Positions 1 through 8,186 of a stretch of 43,454 nucleotides of DNA are shown here, one piece after another. Made by a program: the position numbers and the translations under genes. The notes under the pieces were generated by a model. The model saw nothing but the letters and a program-made list of their open reading frames with translations. It was not told where the DNA came from and ran no database searches. Position 1 is the first letter of the stretch; the number at the start of each line of letters is the position of its first letter. Source of the DNA: Alphaproteobacteria bacterium (lineage in GTDB: Bacteria > Pseudomonadota > Alphaproteobacteria > RF32 > CAG-239); assembly GCA_017480745.1 (NCBI GenBank), contig JAFUSA010000021.1:1-43454 (forward strand). The letters are read 5' to 3'.

Positions 1-51
1 CGTTCTATTAAATTGACCAGTTTTTTAAATCAGATTTTGGAGATTTTTCAC

Positions 52-657
52 ATGACTACAATAGGTTACATCAGGGTTAGTTCATCAAAACAAACACTTG
101 AACATCAACGTTTTGAAATTGAAAATTTTGCACGCCGTGAAGGTATAAAAATTGACAAATGGATTGAGGAAAAAATATCAAGCAGGAAAGCACTTGATAA
201 GCGTAAACTTGGAGAATTACTTAATAATTTGCAAGAAAACGACATACTGATAACCTGTGAAATATCGCGTTTAGGTCGTTCCTTACTTGAGGTTATGAAA
301 ATTCTTGAAACTTGTTTGAATAAAAATTGTCAGGTTTGGACACTCAAAGAGAACTATCGGCTTGGCAATGATATACAAAGTAAAGTGCTTGCTTTCGCTT
401 TCGGACTTGCTGCTGAAATTGAACGACAGCTTATTTCCGAACGCACTAAATCAAGTCTTGCCAACATCAAAGCAAACGGGAAAAAGTTGGGTCGTCCTTG
501 TAATGCCAAAACAAAAAAACTTAAACTTGCTAAAAACCAAAAACAGATACAGAAGTTGCTGGCGCAAGGAACATCTAAATCAAAAATTGCAAAAGTTTTC
601 GGTGTTGAGCGAGCAACTCTACGCAGATACATGCTCCGACAACAAAACTCTGCATAA
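52..657 (+). CDS. Serine recombinase (resolvase/invertase family)
   Basis: A 201-residue site-specific recombinase. The N-terminal catalytic domain opens with GYIRVSSSKQ, placing the nucleophilic serine at residue 10 next to Arg8. The arginine-bearing SRLGRSL motif lies near residue 74, followed by the long helix ending in ERTKSSLANIKANGKKLGRP. The C-terminal 45 residues form a helix-turn-helix (SKSKIAKVFGVERATLRRYM), as in Pin/Hin-type invertases and small resolvases. Length is normal for the small serine recombinases. I chose the ATG at 52 over an upstream in-frame TTG because GGAG sits about ten bases before it. It probably inverts, resolves or integrates a nearby segment, but no paired recombination sites are recognisable in the window. 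The 3' ends of the two minus-strand tRNA genes face it. Confidence 0.9.
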   Translation: MTTIGYIRVSSSKQTLEHQRFEIENFARREGIKIDKWIEEKISSRKALDKRKLGELLNNLQENDILITCEISRLGRSLLEVMKILETCLNKNCQVWTLKENYRLGNDIQSKVLAFAFGLAAEIERQLISERTKSSLANIKANGKKLGRPCNAKTKKLKLAKNQKQIQKLLAQGTSKSKIAKVFGVERATLRRYMLRQQNSA

Positions 658-716
658 TTTGTAATAAATCCTAAATTTTTATTGTAAAATAGGTATAGAC
701 TAAATCGCATTACCTG

Positions 717-791
717 TCAAAAATATTTTGCAAATAAGGTAACTTCTTCAATTTTAAACTTCACATCTTTTGTTTTAGTTTGTTTTTCCAT
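717..791 (-). CDS. 24-codon ORF, possible gene remnant
   Basis: A short reading frame with an excellent ribosome binding site (AAGGAG, eight bases before ATG). It encodes a Lys/Glu-rich peptide that starts MEKQTKTKDVKFKIEEV and ends LFAKYF. I do not recognise it. A strong start with such a short product suggests either a very small protein or the 5' stub of a gene cut off when the neighbouring recombinase region was acquired. No other gene is visible between 658 and 918. Confidence 0.35.
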   Translation of the reverse strand: MEKQTKTKDVKFKIEEVTLFAKYF

Positions 792-918
792 TTCTCATCT
801 CCTTATCAAGAATCGGTTAATTATAATTTCATTTTACCCCCGATTTTTTGTCAAGCTTTTTACAATATTTAATATTTTCATTCTTTCCCTTGTTTTTGAC
901 AATGAACCTTAAAAACAC

Positions 919-943
919 AAAAAAACCACCCGTAAGGGGTGGC
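919..943 (-). terminator. Intrinsic terminator of the tRNA-Cys/Asn operon
   Basis: CCACCC (926-931) pairs with GGGTGG (937-942) around a five-base loop. On the minus strand the hairpin is followed by seven T residues. It lies just beyond the 3' end of tRNA-Asn. Confidence 0.8.
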
Positions 944-953
944 TTTCTTGTTT

Positions 954-1028
954 TGGCTCCGACTGTCGGATTCGAACCAACGACCGATCGGTTAACAGCC
1001 GATTGCTCTACCGCTGAGCTAAGTCGGA
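954..1028 (-). tRNA. tRNA-Asn (GTT)
   Basis: A complete cloverleaf on the minus strand. The acceptor stem is TCCGACT with AGTCGGA, the D-arm is GCTC/GAGC, the anticodon loop CTGTTAA gives anticodon GTT, and the T-arm contains GGTTCGAATCC. CCA is encoded. It lies six bases downstream of tRNA-Cys and is probably co-transcribed with it. Confidence 0.95.
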
Positions 1029-1033
1029 ATATT

Positions 1034-1108
1034 TGGAGGCCGGTACCGGAATTGAACCGATATAGAAGGATTTGCAGTCCTCTGCATAAGCCATTCTGCC
1101 AACCGGCC
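1034..1108 (-). tRNA. tRNA-Cys (GCA)
   Basis: A complete cloverleaf on the minus strand. The acceptor stem is GGCCGGT with ACCGGCC, the anticodon loop CTGCAAA gives GCA, the T-arm contains GGTTCAATTCC, and CCA is encoded. It is the first gene of a two-tRNA operon. Confidence 0.95.
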
Positions 1109-1149
1109 ATTTCGCTACTCAGAGTACCAAACTCACTCAACAGATGACA

Positions 1150-1177
1150 TTTATATACATTTTTTAGTCGTCGTCAA
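1150..1177 (-). promoter_or_regulatory. Promoter of the tRNA-Cys/tRNA-Asn operon
   Basis: On the minus strand, TTGACG and TATAAA are separated by 16 bases. They end about 40 bases upstream of tRNA-Cys, a good sigma70-type match. Confidence 0.65.
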
Positions 1178-1286
1178 TACTTTTTTTGCAAAAATGCAAT
1201 TTTTTTATTTTACCTGTGCAAAACTTTATTTTTTATGGCGGATTTTTCCTTATATATTATATAGTTAGGCTGTTTTTGAGGAGAAC

Positions 1287-1724
1287 ATGATGAAAATTGC
1301 CATTGCGGCCGATCACGGCGGATATGAACTAAAAGAAGTAATAAAAAAATATTTTACCGATATTGAATGGCTTGATTTGGGTACCGATTCTTCGGATTCG
1401 GTTGACTACCCCGATTTTGCTCATAAAATGGCAAAAACATTGCATAATAACGAAGCTTCATTAGGTATTTTGATTTGTGGAACCGGAGTCGGTATTTCCA
1501 TTGCGGCAAATCGCCATAAAGGAATACGTGCAGCTTTGATATATAGCTCCGAAGTTGCCCGTTTGGCCAAACAACATAATAACGCCAATGTTTTAGTTTT
1601 TGGCGGACGCACAATGAACGCAGGCGATGTTATCGGTTATATAAAAATTTTTCTGCATGAAGATTTTGAAGATGGTAGGCATCAACGCCGTTTAGATAAA
1701 ATTGAACAATGGGAGGAGTGTTAA
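1287..1724 (+). CDS. rpiB: Ribose-5-phosphate isomerase B
   Basis: A 145-residue RpiB/LacAB-family enzyme that interconverts ribulose 5-phosphate and ribose 5-phosphate in the cytoplasmic pentose phosphate pathway. Family landmarks are the N-terminal [11 protein letters not shown], the DYPDFA segment, the [10 protein letters not shown] loop with the catalytic cysteine near residue 64, and NVLVFGGR. Length is typical. GAGGAG precedes two consecutive ATGs (1287 and 1290), so the start could be either. The stop codon overlaps the glyA start by one base (TAATG), so the two genes are translationally coupled. rpiB-glyA pairing is common in alphaproteobacteria. Confidence 0.95.
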   Translation: MMKIAIAADHGGYELKEVIKKYFTDIEWLDLGTDSSDSVDYPDFAHKMAKTLHNNEASLGILICGTGVGISIAANRHKGIRAALIYSSEVARLAKQHNNANVLVFGGRTMNAGDVIGYIKIFLHEDFEDGRHQRRLDKIEQWEEC

Positions 1725-2980
1725 TGGATTTTGAACAAAACTTGCAAACCGAAGATGCGGTAATTTATAATATTATTCAAAAAGAATTAAAACGTCAACA
1801 GGAACAGGTTGAGTTAATTGCCTCTGAAAATATTGTTTCGCGTGCGGTTATGGAGGCTCAAGGTTCGATTCTTACCAATAAATACGCCGAAGGATATCCG
1901 TCACATCGTTATTATTGCGGGTGTGAATTTATTGATGAAATTGAAGTTTTGGCACAAGAGCGCGCAAAAAAACTTTTTAATGCAAAATATGTTAATGTGC
2001 AACCGCATTCCGGTTCTCAGGCAAATATGGCGGTTTATGCTGCTTTATTAGGCTGTGGAGATACCTTGATGGGAATGAGTTTGGATGCCGGCGGACATTT
2101 AACACATGGCTCCAAGGTTTCACTAAGCGGTAAGTTTTTTAAGGCCGTGCAATATGGTGTTTGCCGCGACACAGGTTTAATTGATTATGAGCAGGCGGAA
2201 GAGTTGGCTCAAGAATATAAGCCTCGCTTGATTATTGCCGGAGGTTCTGCTTATCCGCGACAGATAAATTTTAAGCGTTTTCGCAAAATTGCCGATGGCA
2301 TCGGGGCTTATTTAATGGTAGATATGGCGCATTTTGCCGGTTTGGTTGCCGGTGGAGTGCATCCGAATCCTTTGGAATATGCCGATGTAGTTACTACTAC
2401 TACACATAAAACTCTGCGAGGTCCGCGCGGCGGTATGATTTTAACAAATAATGAGGAACTTTATAAAAAGATTAACTCAGCTGTTTTTCCCGGGTCACAG
2501 GGTGGACCATTGGAACATGTTATTGCCGGAAAAGCTGTTTGTTTCGGTGAGGATTTAACTCCTCAGTTCAAAGAGTATGCAAAACAAGTTATATTAAATG
2601 CCGAAGTTTTAGGTAAAACGTTGCTTAAACGCGGTATGAATTTGGTTTCAGGTGGGACAGATACGCATTTGGTGTTGGTTGATTTACGCCCGAAAAAACT
2701 GACCGGAGATGTGGTTACAACCGCTTTGGAACAAGCAAACATTACTTGCAATAAAAATGCTATTCCGTTTGATCCGCAACCTCCTAAAATTACTTCCGGT
2801 GTGCGCTTGGGAACTCCGGCCGGCACAACTCGCGGTTTCAAACAAAAAGAATTTGAGTTTATCGGTAATTGCATCGGCGATGTAGTTGACGCTCTGACTC
2901 AAGGCAATGCCGAAAAGGTTATTGCACAAACTAAACAAAAAATTGTGGCATTGTGCCATGATTTTCCGATTTATAAATAA
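1724..2980 (+). CDS. glyA: Serine hydroxymethyltransferase
   Basis: A 418-residue PLP enzyme that converts serine plus tetrahydrofolate to glycine plus methylene-tetrahydrofolate, the main one-carbon source. The PLP-binding lysine is Lys229 in [16 protein letters not shown]. Other SHMT landmarks are [35 protein letters not shown] and the aspartate of [15 protein letters not shown] start it at 1724, overlapping the rpiB stop, because the strong GGGAGGAG lies at 1711-1718. A start five codons earlier would place that site inside the gene. Length is normal and no key residue is missing. Confidence 0.97.
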   Translation: MDFEQNLQTEDAVIYNIIQKELKRQQEQVELIASENIVSRAVMEAQGSILTNKYAEGYPSHRYYCGCEFIDEIEVLAQERAKKLFNAKYVNVQPHSGSQANMAVYAALLGCGDTLMGMSLDAGGHLTHGSKVSLSGKFFKAVQYGVCRDTGLIDYEQAEELAQEYKPRLIIAGGSAYPRQINFKRFRKIADGIGAYLMVDMAHFAGLVAGGVHPNPLEYADVVTTTTHKTLRGPRGGMILTNNEELYKKINSAVFPGSQGGPLEHVIAGKAVCFGEDLTPQFKEYAKQVILNAEVLGKTLLKRGMNLVSGGTDTHLVLVDLRPKKLTGDVVTTALEQANITCNKNAIPFDPQPPKITSGVRLGTPAGTTRGFKQKEFEFIGNCIGDVVDALTQGNAEKVIAQTKQKIVALCHDFPIYK

Positions 2981-2997
2981 GAAAGGAACTTGAAATT

Positions 2998-3462
2998 ATG
3001 AAAAACTTTTTTAATGAATTTAAAAAATTTGCCATGCGCGGCAATGTTATGGATATGGCTGTCGGTATTATTATCGGTGCTGCATTCGGTAAAATCGTAA
3101 CTTCATTGGTGGAAGATGTTATTATGCCGCCTATCGGATGGGCTTTGGGTAAAGTTGATTTTTCTGATTTGGCATGGAATGTGGCTGATGGTGTTACCAT
3201 TCGTTATGGTGCGTTCATCAATACGGTAATCAGTTTCATTATTGTTGCTTTTGCCGTATTTATCTTAATCAAAGCCGTTAATACATTGCAGGCAAAAATG
3301 CTTAAAGAGGAAGAAGCCGCCGCGGCTAAAGCCGAACCTACAACTAAAAAATGTCCGTATTGCTGTTCGGAAGTTGCTATTGAAGCAACCAAATGCCCTT
3401 ACTGCACTTCTGAATTGAAAGCAGACACAAAAGTAAAAGCTAAATCTAAAAGCAAAAAATAA
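2998..3462 (+). CDS. mscL: MscL-type mechanosensitive channel with a C-terminal zinc ribbon
   Basis: A 154-residue inner-membrane channel that opens under membrane tension and releases solutes in osmotic downshock. Residues 1-100 are a normal MscL: an amphipathic N-terminal helix, TM1 with the glycine-rich [14 protein letters not shown] pore segment, a short periplasmic loop and TM2 near residues 75-95. Instead of the usual short cytoplasmic helix it continues through an Ala/Glu linker into a zinc ribbon with two CPYC knuckles (Cys119/122 and Cys133/136) and a Lys/Ser-rich tail. It starts 17 bases after glyA with its own AAAGGAA site. Confidence 0.93.
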   Translation: MKNFFNEFKKFAMRGNVMDMAVGIIIGAAFGKIVTSLVEDVIMPPIGWALGKVDFSDLAWNVADGVTIRYGAFINTVISFIIVAFAVFILIKAVNTLQAKMLKEEEAAAAKAEPTTKKCPYCCSEVAIEATKCPYCTSELKADTKVKAKSKSKK

Positions 3463-3477
3463 TGGTTTAAAATTAAA

Positions 3478-3512
3478 CTTCTGCCGGAGCTGATAAAAAG
3501 CGCCGGCAGAAG
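3478..3512. terminator. Bidirectional hairpin between convergent genes
   Basis: A perfect ten-base-pair stem, CTTCTGCCGG (3478-3487) with CCGGCAGAAG (3503-3512), has a 15-base loop. On the minus strand it is followed by TTTAATTTT, so it suits the pilin-like gene best. On the plus strand it lies 16 bases after the mscL stop. Confidence 0.65.
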
Positions 3513-3537
3513 GTTGGTTGGTTGTTGCGTAAATTTT

Positions 3538-4308
3538 TTATTTATCAAAACCGAGCGTCATCTTAACACCATCCGTATCATTTCTTTTATTTGCTTCTAC
3601 TACAGCAGAGCATCTGGTGATTGCCGTATCCAAATCAGAAGGAATATTGATATATGTTAGAGCCTCATCTTCTGTATCTGTCAATTCTATTCTTGTGGCA
3701 CCGGAAACTGTCCAATCTTGACTTACTAATTCGATACAAATTTCTTCATCATTAGGTAAGTAATATGCAATACCAAAATCAGACCAGAGAGCTAACTCAA
3801 CCCTACCACCGAAAGGATTGGTAATAGACATAATTTTGCCATCAGTTACGGTAATCATCTCATCAGGGAATATTTTGGCTTTTTTAACTATCGGACAGCC
3901 ATCGTTGGAAGATTGCCCAGAGCAACCGGCACTATTGCAAGAGCAACGCACTCCATCATAATTCTTCTGTGGTCCCCAAAAGGCACGCACATTACCGGCA
4001 ATGAGGGTTATTTGCTCAATGGTTTTGTTGATACGATATTTCATCATGGCTTTACTATATCCGGCGATTCCACCAACAGATAAAACACCGATTATGGCCA
4101 ACACACCAAGCATCTCAATCATACTTCTCCCGCTCTGCGGGCATCTGCTGGTTATTTTTTCGCTCATGTACCTCTTATTGTACACGTCGCTCAAAAACAA
4201 CGGCGCATCTGCCTTAAATATCGGAAGAAGTGAACGACCACTCTGCACGCTTTTCGTCACTGCGAGCGAAGCGTGGCAATCTACATTTTTTATTTCAAAG
4301 TTTTTCAT
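3538..4308 (-). CDS. Type IV pilin-like/pseudopilin protein, paralog 1
   Basis: A 256-residue prepilin-like protein. A 60-residue leader ends in Q-S-G, then the putative mature part begins RSMIEMLGVLAIIGVLSVGG, which matches the class III prepilin site with glycine at -1, Glu at +5 and a hydrophobic helix. Position +1 is Arg, not the usual Phe or Met. After AGYSKAMMKYRINK comes a globular domain with a Cys-rich insert (CSCNSAGC, near residues 124-130) and a further conserved block up to the last cysteine. AGGAGAT precedes the ATG. It stands alone behind a leader RNA (4349-4535) and is paralogous to genes at 27330, 31452 and 32505. No pilus assembly genes are in the window. Extracellular or periplasmic filament function is inferred. 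Confidence 0.8.
   Translation of the reverse strand: MKNFEIKNVDCHASLAVTKSVQSGRSLLPIFKADAPLFLSDVYNKRYMSEKITSRCPQSGRSMIEMLGVLAIIGVLSVGGIAGYSKAMMKYRINKTIEQITLIAGNVRAFWGPQKNYDGVRCSCNSAGCSGQSSNDGCPIVKKAKIFPDEMITVTDGKIMSITNPFGGRVELALWSDFGIAYYLPNDEEICIELVSQDWTVSGATRIELTDTEDEALTYINIPSDLDTAITRCSAVVEANKRNDTDGVKMTLGFDK
4255..4281 (+). repeat. Palindromic repeat-like element inside the prepilin leader
   Basis: The sequence runs CGTCACTGCGAGCG then AAGCGTGGCAATC. It has the form of the CGTCATTGCGAG...GCAATC palindromic elements known from Rickettsia and other alphaproteobacteria. It is read in frame, on the opposite strand, as residues 10-19 of the pilin-like protein. A diverged copy is at 33204-33230. 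Confidence 0.5.
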
Positions 4309-4348
4309 AATCTTATCTCCTTTGTAAAAGTTGCATATAAAATTTTAA

Positions 4349-4535
4349 CCGCCAAACGGCGGTCGGGAGAGCTGATAAATCATATACAATCAAATGATCC
4401 CCATAACCTTTAAGCCTAAGCTCTGAACATCCGCTATGGACTCCCCGACCAAATCGGAGATATCATCATAAAATTTCAACGATGCGCAGCATCGGATTGT
4501 ATAAGAGCCTATCAGAGCTCCGAACCGAAGTTCTG
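4349..4535 (-). ncRNA. Structured 5' leader RNA, class A copy 1
   Basis: This untranslated leader is conserved with 27095-27290 and 33291-33481. Visible elements in transcript order: the hairpin GAAC-TTCG-GTTC; the hairpin CGATGC-TGC-GCATCG (4494-4480); a conserved GATATCTCCGATTTGG block; GGTCGGGGAG (4450-4441), which can pair with CTCTCCCGACC (4371-4361); the small hairpin AGC-TTAG-GCT; and the terminal hairpin CCGCC-GTTT-GGCGG (4362-4349) followed by TTAAAATTTT. Transcription should start within a few bases of its 5' edge. Riboswitch, protein-binding leader or attenuator roles are all possible. Confidence 0.65.
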
Positions 4536-4540
4536 ATCTT

Positions 4541-4568
4541 ATGTTATCATAAAAAATTAAAATGTCAA
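4541..4568 (-). promoter_or_regulatory. Promoter of pilin-like gene 1
   Basis: On the minus strand, TTGACA and TAACAT are separated by 16 bases. Five bases later the conserved CAGAAC edge of the leader RNA begins. The same arrangement recurs at the other three pilin-like genes. Confidence 0.7.
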
Positions 4569-4678
4569 ATAAAAAATAAAAAATTCTGCCAAAAAAATTC
4601 CATTCTGTGTGTAATAATTAGCAATATCTTAAATTTTTTAGCGGATAATTGCAAATAATAAACGGAAGGTATTGATAA

Positions 4679-5584
4679 ATGAAGTTTATGCTTTTTACAC
4701 TTGGCGGGCGCTTTTACTGGGAAGATGTTTTTAATTATCAAAATTGGGTAATTCAAAAACATTGTTTTAGAAACGTATATCGCTTGCTTGATCCTTATGA
4801 TATTTGTCGGGAATCCGGAGATTTTGAGCAATGTAAAGAAACACTTTTGCAATATATGAAAGCCTATGAAGCCGAGGCGCTTTATGACGATACCGTAATT
4901 TTACTTCCGGGGTATGGACGTACCAGAAATTCAATGTTGGAACTTGCCGAATATTTGAAAAAATTGCCTGTGAATGTGGTTATATTTAATTATGCCTCAC
5001 TAAAAAAAGATATTACGTATCATGCACATATGTTGTTGCAATTTGTTAAAAATATGCAATCTCAATCCGGCGGAAATATCAGTATTATCAATTATGGAGC
5101 CGGATGTTTGGTTACCAGAGCCATGATAAACGCAAGCAATAATTTTCATAATTATAAAATTGTTCGAGTTTTAGATGTTAATCCGCTAAATTCCGGCAGT
5201 GATTTAGCCGAATTATTGGCGTGTAACCGTTTTTTTCAAACTCTTTTGGGGCCTATGCTGAACGATATTCAAACGCCGAATGCCGTAAAAATTCCTAAAC
5301 TTCCGCAAGATGTGGATCATGGTATAATTTTTTGCCCTACCAAAGGTTTGAATATTATTAAAAGTTTGTTGGCAAAATATGAGAGCTTTCCTTTTTCTAC
5401 ACCGCCGAGTGAGGATTCTTACGCCAAAAATGTTATATCGGTTGAAAATCCGACATGGTTTCCGTTACAAAATCCTTTATTGTTTGAATATTGTCGTAAC
5501 TATATTGAAAACGGTGAGTTTGCTAAAATTATTCGTCAACCGGCTAAAAAGAACAAAAAAACAAGCAAAAAATTTGCAAAATAA
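4679..5584 (+). CDS. Alpha/beta-hydrolase-fold protein lacking the serine nucleophile
   Basis: A 301-residue cytoplasmic protein without a signal peptide. Residues 72-110 (TVILLPGYGRTRNSMLELAEYL, then VVIFNYASLKK) and 133-150 look like the oxyanion strand and nucleophile elbow of lipase/PGAP1-type hydrolases. The elbow that should read GHSxGG reads NYGAGC, so the expected serine is Gly140. The C-terminus is Lys-rich. It is probably a non-catalytic or differently catalytic member. The start is supported by GGAAGGT ten bases before the ATG. It precedes the VirB6 array on the same strand but is separated from it by a promoter, so a role in that system is only suggested by position. Confidence 0.55.
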   Translation: MKFMLFTLGGRFYWEDVFNYQNWVIQKHCFRNVYRLLDPYDICRESGDFEQCKETLLQYMKAYEAEALYDDTVILLPGYGRTRNSMLELAEYLKKLPVNVVIFNYASLKKDITYHAHMLLQFVKNMQSQSGGNISIINYGAGCLVTRAMINASNNFHNYKIVRVLDVNPLNSGSDLAELLACNRFFQTLLGPMLNDIQTPNAVKIPKLPQDVDHGIIFCPTKGLNIIKSLLAKYESFPFSTPPSEDSYAKNVISVENPTWFPLQNPLLFEYCRNYIENGEFAKIIRQPAKKNKKTSKKFAK

Positions 5585-5629
5585 TTACCAATATTTAACG
5601 ATAATGTCATAAATTTTTAAATAAATTTG

Positions 5630-5638
5630 TGCTATAAT
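5630..5638 (+). promoter_or_regulatory. Extended -10 promoter of the VirB6 array
   Basis: TG-C-TATAAT, an extended -10 element without a good -35, lies 36 bases before the ATG at 5674. The surrounding block, including the TTTAAGGACT ribosome site, resembles 10091-10135, so the two upstream regions look duplicated. Confidence 0.6.
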
Positions 5639-5673
5639 AACCCATGTGGCGATCTGTTTTTAAGGACTATTAT

Positions 5674-7944
5674 ATGAAGATACGTAGTTTTTGGGGCATT
5701 TTGGTAATTATATCGGCAATGTTTTGCAACAGTGTAGCGGCAATGGCTGAGCCTAATGTTTCGACCGATGGTAACTGCCAATTTGATGATGCCGCAAAGA
5801 AAAAGGTTGCAGATGCCGCATATTCTGCCGCTTCTGGTGCACATAATGTATTGGCAAAAATTATAAACAAAGTTAAAGCAGAATATGATAACAGTAGTGG
5901 TGCTTGCCACTATTTATCTAATACATCAGGTAAATGGTGGAAAGAGTTTGCAAAGGGAGAATTGTCTTTTACCAGTAAGGATAAGTCCGGTGCCAAAGTT
6001 GTCGATACCCTTAAACCGAATATGAAAACAACTGCGACTTTGCTGATTGACAGAATGAACGGTGATGCCCTTAATAACGGAATAAATATGAAAGATTATA
6101 CCGATTGGGATTTTGAAGCTCTGAAAAAAAGAGCGCGAGAAGGGAATAAGGAAGTTAAAAAAATTACCGATTGGATAAAAAACGCAGCTGTGGGAGAAAC
6201 ATCGCAGGATTGGGGTAGCGATACATATAAGCTTATATGTAACAGTGTACATTGTTCACAGGAATGCGATATGATGATAAAGCTTTCCGGTAACGGTGTG
6301 GCTTGCTGTAACTGGACAATGTTCAATTCAACAAGCAAATCATCAAATGGTAAGGCCGGAACTTGCAGCGAATCCAATATGGCATTTAAATATAACAATG
6401 CTCAAGATTTGATAAATGCACTTGTTTCTAAAGATTCAAAGGCTGAAAAATGTTTAAAAGCAATCGGTGATATTCAGGCTTTGAGAGGTAGTTCTCCAAA
6501 TCCTGATCCAAACAGTTTTATCGGCAAGAGAAAAGCGGCACATGAGGGACTGGCTGTGCTCTCAGGAGAAGCCGATATTTCATGTAAATGTAAACTCAGT
6601 GAAGATGGACACAAGACTAATGAAATTGCTTCGTGCACAGCAGCAGATGCCGATTTTGAGGAAGATAATTTTGAAAGACCGTGCAAGACCATTGGTGAAT
6701 ATCAGGCAGAATTTAAAAACACTTGTGTGGCTTGTGGTTTGATGTCCACCATATTGGGAGCGGTGCAAAAAATTTCTAAAAATGCCTTTGACGCTATAAG
6801 TTCACACTTAATAGGACTTTTATCGCTCGGACTTTTGATTTATATTGCATATATAACGTTAATAACTATCGCCTCGCCGGAAACACAGAAAATAAGCAAA
6901 TTTTTAACTACTCTTGCAAAGCAGGGAGCTCGAGTAGCCGTGGCTATTGTGCTGTTGCAAACACCGAATTTTGTTTATGATATGTTTGTTACACCTATTT
7001 TAGACGGCGGGGTTGATTTCAGTGTTACTCTGATGGGGCAAGACAAAGCCAAAGTTAAAGAGTTGGGAGCCGATCCTAAATATAGTCATAATTTTGAAAA
7101 GACAGGAAATTATCTTAACGCTAATTTGTTGGAAACACTGGTGGGAGCTACCGCTACATTCAGTAATGAGGCAACTTTAATGCCCGCAATAGGCAGATCT
7201 TTTTACTGTTGGTCGTGGACTGATTTAGGGTGGAAACGCGCGTGGATTATTCCAAGGTTTACGATGTTGGTAGAAGGCGTTATAATGTGGGCGTTTGGCA
7301 TTATGATATGGCTGGCGATAGGATTTTATGTTTTGGATTGTGTGATACAAATGGGCATAGTTTGTTCGCTTATGGCGTTTTTTATAGCGTGTTGGCCGTT
7401 TAAAATGACTTCGGAATATACAAAAATCGGTTGGAATATGTTTTTAAATACTTTCTTTAATTTTGTAATGATGGGAGTTGTGGTAACAACCATCAATGAA
7501 ATGATAACTCAGGCAATTGCTACCGGAATGACGGAAGGTGAGTTGGAACAATACTTAAATGAAGATATGATAGAAGCTCTTGATGCAAAATTAGAATTGT
7601 TTGGGTTGCAAATAGTGATGTTGGTTATTTGCTGTATGATGTGCATGAAACTTTCCGATCAAGCAGGAGCGTTGGCCAATAAATTTGCCGGTGGCGCAAG
7701 AATTAAAATGGGTGGAGATTTGGCCGGTTTAGCTACTTCGGCTGCTACATCGGTAGCTAAAAATGCAGGTGGAGCCGCGCTTAAAGGAGCCGGAGCTTTC
7801 GCCGGTTCAGTGGCTGAGCACACTGGTGCAAAAGCTGCCGTTAACAAAGGGAAAGAACAAGTGCGTAATTTGGGTAGAGCCGCTAAAAATATGGTTCGTC
7901 AAGCCGTAAGAGGTGGCGGATCAGGCGGTGGTGGCGGTAGCTAA
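5674..7944 (+). CDS. VirB6/TrbL-type T4SS membrane protein, unit 1
   Basis: A 756-residue polytopic protein. A cleavable signal (MKIRSFWGILVIISAMFCNS, then VAAMA) is followed by a roughly 330-residue exported Cys-containing domain. The VirB6/TrbL membrane core has several hydrophobic helices, including IMIWLAIGFYVLDCVIQMG and the signature IACWPFK. A Gly/Ala-rich tail ends in GGGSGGGGGS. VirB6 proteins form the inner-membrane channel base of type IV secretion systems. The large exported N-terminal domain resembles the enlarged VirB6 proteins of Rickettsiales more than the 300-residue Agrobacterium type. I place the start at 5674, not at an ATG ten codons upstream, because TAAGGA lies seven bases before it. 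It is first of five related units. Confidence 0.8.
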   Translation: MKIRSFWGILVIISAMFCNSVAAMAEPNVSTDGNCQFDDAAKKKVADAAYSAASGAHNVLAKIINKVKAEYDNSSGACHYLSNTSGKWWKEFAKGELSFTSKDKSGAKVVDTLKPNMKTTATLLIDRMNGDALNNGINMKDYTDWDFEALKKRAREGNKEVKKITDWIKNAAVGETSQDWGSDTYKLICNSVHCSQECDMMIKLSGNGVACCNWTMFNSTSKSSNGKAGTCSESNMAFKYNNAQDLINALVSKDSKAEKCLKAIGDIQALRGSSPNPDPNSFIGKRKAAHEGLAVLSGEADISCKCKLSEDGHKTNEIASCTAADADFEEDNFERPCKTIGEYQAEFKNTCVACGLMSTILGAVQKISKNAFDAISSHLIGLLSLGLLIYIAYITLITIASPETQKISKFLTTLAKQGARVAVAIVLLQTPNFVYDMFVTPILDGGVDFSVTLMGQDKAKVKELGADPKYSHNFEKTGNYLNANLLETLVGATATFSNEATLMPAIGRSFYCWSWTDLGWKRAWIIPRFTMLVEGVIMWAFGIMIWLAIGFYVLDCVIQMGIVCSLMAFFIACWPFKMTSEYTKIGWNMFLNTFFNFVMMGVVVTTINEMITQAIATGMTEGELEQYLNEDMIEALDAKLELFGLQIVMLVICCMMCMKLSDQAGALANKFAGGARIKMGGDLAGLATSAATSVAKNAGGAALKGAGAFAGSVAEHTGAKAAVNKGKEQVRNLGRAAKNMVRQAVRGGGSGGGGGS

Positions 7945-7982
7945 TTAAGGAAATGATACAACTTAAATGAAACGGAGAATAA

Positions 7983-8186
7983 ATGAAATCAGTTTTTTTA
8001 ACATTTATTATTTTCATAGTGTTCTTTATCCTGCTTGATTCGGGTATAATTTCCGTTTTGAGTAGCTCTGCGTTTCATTACACGGTTTATGGTTTGTTTA
8101 TAATTGTGGTATGCGCCGGCTTATATTTTGTCGGACTTCCGAAAAAGAAAATTAAAACGGAAGGTGAAAAAAATGACACTGAATAA
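7983..8186 (+). CDS. Small two-helix membrane protein in the VirB6 array
   Basis: A 67-residue protein with two hydrophobic segments (residues 3-20 and 33-51) and a charged tail rich in Lys and Glu. GGAGA lies upstream of the ATG. Its last 14 bases overlap the start of the next VirB6-type gene, so the two are translationally coupled. The family is not recognised. Position suggests an accessory membrane subunit, perhaps analogous to the small VirB proteins, but there is no sequence support for that. Confidence 0.7.
   Translation: MKSVFLTFIIFIVFFILLDSGIISVLSSSAFHYTVYGLFIIVVCAGLYFVGLPKKKIKTEGEKNDTE

Noticed and set aside
354-710. A minus-strand frame of 118 codons
   Set aside because: It lies opposite the serine recombinase, whose motifs are clear.
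829-1147. Open frames on both strands across 829-1147
   Set aside because: They run across the tRNA-Asn and tRNA-Cys genes. Their protein-like look comes from the tRNA sequences.
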